A stretch of 64,000 nt of DNA from Haematobia irritans. Lineage: Eukaryota; Arthropoda; Insecta; Diptera; Muscidae. Under the pieces are notes generated by a model. The model worked only from the letters and a program-made list of their open reading frames with translations, was not told the DNA's origin and ran no database searches. Position 1 is the first letter of the stretch, and every line of letters starts with the position of its first letter. Positions 56,072 to 64,000 of the stretch are shown in pieces. The translations under genes and the position numbers were made by a program. The stretch covers positions 43,661,241 to 43,725,240 of the forward strand of contig NC_134399.1 in the NCBI RefSeq assembly GCF_050003625.1, given 5' to 3'.

Positions 56072-59000
56072 GGCTGCATGTGTTGCCTTAAAAGTTCTCC
56101 TGATGAAAGGGGACATAGATATAGTTCTTATTCAAGAACCATATGTTTATAGAAACAAAATATGTGAATTAAGTACTCCGGGGTTCAAACTATTGCAGAT
56201 GTAAATCGAGCCTGTATAATTGCTAAAAACGAGCTCAACTTGTTTCTGCTTTCTTCAATGTGCAATACAGACACTGTCGTTGCCAGTTTAGAAATAGCCA
56301 AATGCAAATATTGGGTATCTTCGGTCTACATGGGACATGACAGGGAGATGCATCCATGTGCCGTTAAGACCTTAGTGGAGGAGTCACTGAAAACAAAGAC
56401 GAAACTCATTATGGGATGCGATGCGAATGCGCATCATAGTATATGGGGAAGTAGTGATACTAATCCAAGGGGAGAGTCGCTAGTAGAGTTTATTTTGCGT
56501 ACTAATCTGGTAGTTTGCAATAAGGGAGATGCCCGAACCTTTGTCACTAAAAACAGGCAAGAGGTTTTGGACATCACCTTGGCCTCGCAAGAACTGAATG
56601 AAATGATATCTGAGTGGCAGGTTTTAAGTGAACACAGCTTCTCAGATCATCGCTACATCAGTTTCAAATTTGTTAGGAAAGCTGACTGGAATAGGTATAG
56701 GGAGTCGTTCAATATGATGATACCGGAAATAAATGAGACAAATATGAGAAATGTGTAAGATATCGAACACGCAGTGGAGCGGATTACTAAGGCCTTCAAC
56801 ATCTCACTGAAAGCTGCATGCCCTAGAGGGAAGCCAAGGGGGAAAAATCGACCACCATGGTGGTCTACGGAATTAAGTAATATGAGGAAATCCTGCAGGA
56901 AGCTCTTTAACAAGGCAAAGTCCACCAGAGCCCCTGAGGATTGGGACGCTTACAAGAGGAATCTGAGAGGATACAAGCGAGAACTGAGAAAGTCTCACCA
57001 TAACTCTTAGAATGATTACTGCAGCAGTATTGAGAATACGTCCGAGGCTTCCAGACTACGGAAGGTTCTACCATCCACCAACTCCGCTCCAGGTTTCATT
57101 AAAACATCGGAGGGCAATTGGACAACGTCCAGTGAGGAGACGCTGGAGGTACTATTGGACACACATTTTCCTGGAAATCAGACGGTTGAACCATGTACTG
57201 GGGTGCCACAGTTGCTCAGCGGTCGTTCCCTGTCGAGGAAATTGTATCGGAAACTAGAATAAGATGGGCGCTAAATAGCTTTGGACCATTCAAACCGGGG
57301 GATTTGATGGAATTACTCCGGCGGAGTTACAAGCAGTAACTGACAAAATTATCTCCTGGTTGTCGGCGATATATAAAGGATGCATCAACTTATCATATAT
57401 CCCAGGAAAGTGGAGGGAAACAAAAGTCGTTTTCATACCTAAAGCGGGAAAAGCCTCTCACTCGAGGGCGAAGGATTTCCGACCAATCAGCTTATCCCCA
57501 TTCCTACTTAAGACTCTGGAGAGGATGATAGAGAACTAGCATCGATTTAAGTTTGTTCTCGAAACGACAGCATGCATACTCGAAGGGCAGGTCTACTGAG
57601 ACCGCATTACATGAACTAGTCAGCTTTATTGAAAGCTCACTATCTGTCAAAGAATACACAATCGTGGCGTTTCTAGACATCGAAGGGGCGTTCAATAATG
57701 TCCATCCGAGCTCGATATTAAATGGACTGACAACTCTGAATGTTGATCCATGTATACTCAGGCTGTTAGACGAACTGCTAATGAAGAGACGTATTTCAGC
57801 CACACTAGGACAAGCAAACATACAAAGGTATGTGAACAGAGGCACTCCCCAAGGAGGAGTTCTATCACCTCTTCTTTGGAATGTTGCTATAAATAACCTT
57901 CTGGTTACCCTAGTAAAAGAAAGGATAAATCAGATAAATCACAATCAGAGATATTATTCGGAGGGCCCTCCGGATGACTGAGAAATGGGCGAAAGACAAT
58001 GGTCTTGGGGTAAATCCTGCAAAGACAGAATTAGTCATGTACTGCAAAGATCGCAAAACACCCACGGTTAGGCCTATTTCCTTAGGGGGTATTGAAATGC
58101 CCTTTGGTGAGAGTGCAAAATACCTTGGCGTTATTTTGGACAGGAAGCTGAACTTTAAGCTTAATATTGAAGAAAGGGCGAGAAAAGCAACGGTAGCTTT
58201 GTACTCGTGCAAAAAGGCAATAGGAAAAAAGTGGGGACAAAAACCAAAAAATGTGTATTGGCTATACACGGCAGTAGTTAGACCTATAATGCTATATGGT
58301 GTTGTAAAGTTTGAAACTCTAATTCCCAACAGTGAGGCGTGGTGTACACAGACCCCGGGGAATAAAAGATATATAGATTTCTATACTGATGGCTCTAAAT
58401 TGAATGGACAAGTGGGGTTCGGAGTATATTCTAAAGATCTGGAACTTCGAATAGCGAAAAGATTACCTAATCACTGTAGTGTTTTTTAGGCTGAAATATT
58501 AGCAATAAGAGAAGTGGTGAATTGGCAGAGAAGTAATGCTCCAAACAATATTGGCATTAATATATACTCAGACAGTCAACCTGCAATAAAATCCTTGGAC
58601 ACTGTGTTCCTCAACTCGAAAACGGCCATCGACTGCCGCAAATCTCTCAAAGAGATGGTTGAGCAGCCCAATATTCACCTAATATGGGTGTCTGGCCATA
58701 GGAACATACCGGGGAACTGCGAAGCGGATGAGTTGGCAAGGCTAGGGACTACATTACATATTCCAGGGGAACTAGAATCTGTTGGTATGCCTCTGGCTAC
58801 CAGCATGCTCATGCTGCGTGAGAATGCTATTATGATGGCAAATGTTCGATGGGAGAATTGCAAGGGTTGTAACGACACCAAGCAAATATGGCCCCATTTA
58901 AACCTAAACCGCACACTAGATATGCTAGTGTTCTCGAGACGCCAGATATCACTCCTGATATCTGCTATAACGGGTCGCTGCCTGATAGGTGATTTTGCAA

Positions 59001-59222
59001 AAACTATTGGGGCGACGTATAATGACTATTGTATGAGCTGTCATGATGCGGAGGAAAAGGAATCAATAAAACTCCTCTTGTGTGAGTGTCCTGCATTTTG
59101 TGTAAGGCGTAAGCAAATTTTAGGGGCATATAGCTTCATATTACTGGCGGACCTGGAAACGTTAACTTAAGCGTCTGCTAATGTTTTTGTAACAATCTGG
59201 TTGCTTCAGCAGAAGAAAATAA
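56031..59222 (+). pseudogene. LINE ORF2, copy 3
   Basis: It matches copy 2 throughout but has deletions near 56200, 56672, 57200, 57295, 57530, 57930 and 59155. Premature stops are near 56756 (TAA), 57008 (TAG) and 58487 (TAG). A larger deletion at about 58306 joins YGVV to KFETLIPN, removing about 100 residues between RT and RNase H. The YADD region is lost in the 57930 deletion. Not functional. Confidence 0.88.
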
Positions 59223-59362
59223 TCGAGAAGGTTCAGCGGTTAAAACTAGAAGTGCACATATGTAATAGGTACTTTTAGTTACTGTGGTATTACAATGGAC
59301 TAAATAGTCTAAGTGAGCCTGAATCTTAATCGGGCTGCCACTTTAACCTAACCTAACCTAAC

Positions 59363-60105
59363 ATTTTATTAACCCCCTAATGTCCAATCCCTTCATTAAA
59401 TAAGGAAGCTTTTAGTAAAAGACACTTTAAGACAACAAAAATGAATAAAATAAAAAGAAAACTTAGTTGAACCTGTTGAAGAGCCTTTGCCGCATATACT
59501 GAATTTTACCGTATACATTTTTCTTGATTAGTTTTCTTGCTTTTGTGTCGCTAACATTGAATATTTAATCAGCTGACAAAAAATTGGGGCATTAGAGGGT
59601 TAATCGGCATACAAGTTGTACCTCATCATTCTACCATTACTGAGGAAATCAGAGGCAGATATAAATATTGGCTGTGGTTAAATTTGCTGTTTTTGAAAAT
59701 CCATCATGTGTGCAGAAATCTAAAAAAATTAATTCAACTTCGTAAAAAATTACTTATTACATGGAAGAACATATAATTTTTACAACGAACGTCCAAACAC
59801 GATATTTTTTGGAAGTTACACTGAAAATAGAACTAACACTTGCCGCGAAAAATACAGTTTTACGACATTTAAAACATACATAATAAATACATAATAAAAC
59901 ATAATAAATAAATAAATAAATTTTATGTTTTCATTAAAATTAAACTTAATGCCCAGTTTTTTAACCTACTCTAATAAGAAATTATTACTTCCAATTTAGT
60001 AGTTTGGTTATCACCAATACATTGTGCTTAATTGTTTAATTGGCACAGAAAACTATTATTTTTTATTTCGAAGATAATACACTACAATATGCTTATTCCC
60101 TAATT
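59363..60105. other. Intergenic, unassigned
   Basis: About 740 bp, AT-rich, with ATAAATAAATAAATAA near 59905. No gene or known repeat seen. Confidence 0.4.
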
Positions 60106-62335
60106 TTTATACCCACCACCATAGAATGGTGACGGGGGTATAATAAGTTTGTCATTCCGTTTGTAACACATCGAAATATCGATTTCCGACTATATAAAGT
60201 ATATATATTCTTTATCAGGGAGAAATTCTAAGACGATATAGCCATGTCCGTCTGTCTGGCTGTCTGTCTGTTGTAATCACGCTACAGTCTTCAATAATAA
60301 AGCAATCGTGATGAAATTTCGCACAAACTCGTCTTTTGTCTGCAGGCAGGTCAAGTTCGAAGATGGGCTCTATCGGTCCAAGTTTTGATATAGTCCCCAT
60401 ATAAACCGACCTCCCGAATTGGTGTCTTGGGCTTATAAAAACCTTAGTTTCTATCCAATTTGCCTGAAATTGAAAATCTAGAGGTATTTTATGACCACAA
60501 AGAGGTATGCCAAAAATGGTGAGTATCGGTCCATATAGACCGATCTCCCGATTATATTTCTAGGACTTCTAGAATCGATAGTTTCTATCCAATTCGCCTG
60601 AAATTGGAAATCTAGAGGTATTTTAGCAGCATAAAGAGGTGTGCCAAAAATGGTGACTATCGGTTGATGTTTAGGTATAGCCCCCATATAGACCGATTTC
60701 CCGATTTTACTTTTTGGGCTTCTAGAATCCGTAGTTATTATCCAATTTGGTTGACATTTGAAATCTAGAGGTATTTTAGGACCATAAAGAGGTGTGCCAA
60801 AAATGGTGAGTATCGGTCCAGGTTTTGGTATATCCCCCATATAGACCGATCATCCGATATGGGGTCTTGGGCTTATAAAATCCGCAGTTTTTATCCAATT
60901 TGCCTGAAATTGGAAATTTAGAGGTATTTTAGAACAATAAAGAGGTGTGCTGAAAATTGTGAGTATCGGTCCCTGTTTTGGTATAGCCCCCATATAGACC
61001 GATCTCCAGTTTTTACTTCTTGGGCGCCTAAAATCTGTAGTTTTTATCCAATTTGCCTGAAATTAGAAATCTAGAGGTATTTTAAAACCCTAAAGAGGTG
61101 TGCTGAAAATGATGAGTATGGGACCATGTTTTTATATAGCCCCCACATAGACCGATCTCCAGATTTTGTTCTTGGGCTTATAGAAACCCACCGTGGTGCA
61201 ATGGTTAGCATGCCCGCCTTGCATACACAAGGTCGTGGGTTCGATTCCTGCTTCGACCGACCACCAAAAAGTTTTTCAGCGGTGGTTTATCCCACGTCAG
61301 TAATGCTGGTGACATTTCTGAGGGTTTCAAAGCTTCTCTAAGTAGTTTCACTGCAATGTGGAACGCCGTACGGACTCGGCTATAAAAAGGAGGTCCTTTT
61401 ATCCAACTTGCCTCAAATTTGAAATCTAGAGGTATTTTAGGACCATAAAAAAGTATGCCGAAAATGGTGAGTATAGGTCCATGTTTTGATATAGCCATCA
61501 GATAGACCGATCTCGCGATATTACTTTTTGGGCTTATAGAACCGTAATTGTTGTCCACTTTGCCTGAAATCGAAAATCTGGAGGTTTTTAGGAATATAAA
61601 TAGGCGTGCAATAAACAATTTTTTTTTGCTTCTAGAATCCGTAGTTTTTATCTAATTTGCCTAAAATGAGAAATCTAGAGGTATTTTAGGACCTTAAATA
61701 TGAGAGCGGAAATGGCGTATATTGGTCCATGTTTTGGTTTATCTCCCAAATAGACCGATCTCCCGATTTTACTTTTTATAAACCATAGTTTTTTTTTCAA
61801 ATTTGCATGAAATTTTAAATCTAAAAGTATTTTAGGAACATATGTGCACTGATAATGAAAATTACTTGAAACTGAATTATAGTTTCCAGATTTTACTTCT
61901 GGTAATCATTTAAATAATGGGGGTAAAAATCTACAGATGTTAGATTTTACATCAAGGCGTTATTGCATCGTTTTCTTGCACACTTGCACACGATGTTTAT
62001 GATTCCTCTAAAACTCAAACAAATAAGGTTCTTATAAATAGGGTTCTTATAAAGGGACTATATCAAAACTTGGACCGATATAGCCCATCTTCGAACTTGA
62101 CCTGCCTGTAGACAAAAGACGAGTTTGTGCGAAATTTCATCACGATTGCTTTATTATTGAAGACTGTAGCGTGATTACAATATACAGACAGACGACATGG
62201 CTATATCGTCTTAGAATTTCTCCCTGATCAAGAATATATATACTTTATATAGTCGGAAATCGATATTTCGATGTGTTACAAACGGAATGACAAACTTATT
62301 ATACCCCCGTCACCATTCTATGGTGGTGGGTATAA
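60106..62335 (+). repeat. Family C, palindromic composite
   Basis: The left end TATACCCACCACCATAGAAT and an inverted copy of it at the right end (ATTCTATGGTGGTGGGTATA). The left part has ~155-bp units (GGAAATCTAGAGGTATTTTA; ATAGCCCCCATATAGACCG); after about 62050 the start region runs inverted (CGATATAGCCCATCTTCG). A SINE fragment interrupts it at 61188. Confidence 0.75.
61188..61397 (+). mobile_element. SINE, 3'-truncated
   Basis: The head starts CCACCGTGGTGCAATGGTTA; the copy stops at TATAAAAAGGAGGTCC, so the LINE-like 3' segment is missing. It lies in a family-C unit. Confidence 0.85.
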
Positions 62336-63222
62336 ATATGGGAAATATAAAGCTAGAGCAATTTTGATACAATTGTACAAAAGACCATTTACGATTTATC
62401 GGCCGATATATATTTGTTAGAAATATAGGACAATTTGAGTAATATTTACATTTTTTGCTACTCAGCAGTGGAGATTTTACAAGGATATTGGTTAAATCTC
62501 GCCAAGATATGTGGTCAATTGTGGGTTGTGATATATTATTTGGCCAAGTTTGGCGATATTTCCACAAGTCGGAGCTTTATTTAAAATTCGACCATTCTGT
62601 GGAAAGTTTGGCATTACAGTGTGTAGAATATGACTATGATATGGGGAAATTATCACAGAATTTTGTGTAAAATGTGGCTATTTTGACCACATTAGATCAA
62701 GATGACACACTTAAATAGCATATTAAATGTATTCTCTGTGGAATAATAATCCTGCCCCCCAAAATATTTGGCTTCCCGAAATTTTGGGAAAATACGTTGA
62801 TAAATACGTCAATTATGACCAGATCGGTGATAAATATATGGCAGCTATATCTAAATCTGAACCGATTTTGTTCAAATTAAATAGCGATTGTAATAATATT
62901 TTTTTTTTATAACATAAAAGAGGTCGAAGAAAATCAAGGAAAACAATAATTAAATAGCGATTTCTTTGAGCCAATGTAAAACTCTGTGCCAAATTTGAGG
63001 ACGATAGGACTTAAACTGCGAGTTGTATTTTGCACACAAAATTACATATACAGACAGACGGACAGACAGACAAACGGACTTTGCTAAATCGACTCAGAAT
63101 TTAATTCTAAGACGATCGGTATACTAAACGATGGGTCTCAGACTTTTCCTTCTTGGCGTTACATACAAATGCACAAACTTATTATACCCTGTACCACAGT
63201 AGTGGTGAAGGGTATAAAAACT
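62336..63222 (-). repeat. Family-A copy
   Basis: Inverted A units ending in the inverted start (ACCACAGTAGTGGTGAAGGG), with a CAGACAGACGGACAGACAGA tract near 63055. Confidence 0.7.
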
Positions 63223-63575
63223 GTGGAAAATATAAAAATTACAAAGGGATCTTCATAAAAAATAACGAAAGGGCACTATACTCCTTTTAGAGCTGGGACA
63301 GTAAAATGAAAAAAGGAGAATAAAAACAAAGTTTAGTTCCTCTTTCCAAAATTGAAGCGGGCATTAAGTTCGAGTTTTGCCGCTAAATTATTTTTCATTT
63401 TAGTGGCAAAACTCGAATTGGTAACACCAAATAACAGTATAACTTTTTTGGGCAAATTGTATCATAACTTGGTGGGAAATGAACTAAAGCAACAATTGAA
63501 TAAGTTTATTGTCTTTAAAATAAATTATTAAAGAAAAGTAACAGTGAAAACATGACCATTTTAACGCGATAAGCT
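63223..63575 (+). repeat. M2-related internal sequence
   Basis: It resembles 9030-9096 plus 10090-10380 and 15840-16090. It includes the small hairpin TTTTGCCGCTAAATT...TTTTAGTGGCAAAAC. Confidence 0.5.
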
Positions 63576-63778
63576 GAGTACTATGTTCGGTTTTCAAGCT
63601 TGTTTTCACGGTTACTTTTTTTAATTAACTAATTTAGAAATATAAAATTATTTGCAATCAATTCCTTGGATCTTTTCCATCCATTATGTGGCAAGACTCG
63701 ATCAAAATATAATCGTCTTCATAAATATATTTGTAGTTTTAATTTTGTGTTTTGGTGAAAAACCCGAACATAGTACTC
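63576..63778. mobile_element. Small MITE-like inverted repeat, 203 bp
   Basis: The ends GAGTACTATGTTCGGTTTTC and the inverse GAGTACTATGTTCGGGTTTT face each other. The target duplication is unclear. Confidence 0.6.
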
Positions 63779-64000
63779 ACCTATAAGGTGGGTATTAAGT
63801 TCGAGTTTAGCCGCTAAAATCGTCATTTTTTCACGATCACTTTTCTTTAATAATCCATTTTAAGTAATACAAACTTTGTGGAAAATTTGCTTTAGGCGAT
63901 TCCCCATCAAGATATAATAAAATTTGCAACAAATATGTATAATTGTATGCCTTTGTTTTACTGATTTAGTTTTCACTTTAGCGATTTTAGCGTCTAAACT
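63779..64000. repeat. Repeat-like end of window
   Basis: TTAAGTTCGAGTTTAGCCGC recalls the hairpin words at 63365 and 10205. No gene. Confidence 0.4.

Larger units (their letters stand above)
54769..59362 (+). mobile_element. LOA/R1-type LINE, copy 3 (near full length, dead)
   Basis: It includes about 109 bp of 5' UTR, the ORF1 start missing from copy 2, decayed ORF1 and ORF2, and the 3' tail TTTAACCTAACCTAACC. Many small deletions and stops. No clear target duplication. Confidence 0.88.

Overview
This is eukaryotic, AT-rich, repeat-dominated DNA from a fly, most likely a muscid (house fly / stable fly / horn fly type). The reasons are one spliced gene whose protein matches Drosophila lost boys (DRC7/CCDC135), GT-AG introns, and several dipteran repeat families, including mini-me-like repeats with (GTCY)n tracts. 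There is no bacterial-style gene organisation. The species assignment is inference.

Host gene. The only host gene I can support is the 5' part of lobo/DRC7 on the minus strand. Exon 1 is 43558-43959, exon 2 43359-43484, exon 3 21096-21449 and exon 4 19872-20544. Together they encode about 224+118+42+134 residues in an open frame with intact splice sites. The C-terminal exons lie beyond the left edge. Intron 2 is about 21.9 kb and intron 4 is at least 19.8 kb, and both are packed with transposable elements (TEs).

Layout. 1-19.8 kb (intron 4): LINE copy 1 split by a TA-flanked element, mini-me-like families A, B and C, a DD41D mariner, a hAT transposase remnant carrying a MITE, and an inverted pair of F elements. 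19.9-21.4 kb: lobo exons 4 and 3. 21.5-43.3 kb (intron 2): a SINE, a 2.18-kb tandem duplication, LINE copy 2 with intact ORF2, a possible large DNA transposon with its own 3' exon, a tandem family-A array, and a hAT MITE next to exon 2. 43.4-44 kb: exons 2 and 1. 44-64 kb (upstream intergenic): a second, dead LINE type, nested family-B elements, a hAT element with 8-bp target duplications, degenerate LINE copy 3, and family C and A repeats.

How the mobile parts relate. The ~345-bp tRNA-derived SINE ends in the same 3' sequence as the LINE, including its CCTAA-type tail, which points to the LINE as its retrotransposition partner. A lineage of apparently non-autonomous elements (called M1, M2 and F here) begins CAC, ends GTG and duplicates TA. 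M1 and M2 carry internal tRNA-like modules; one M2 module is homologous to the SINE head. This lineage is the best candidate for something undescribed. All family names (A, B, C, M1, M2, F, G) are local labels.
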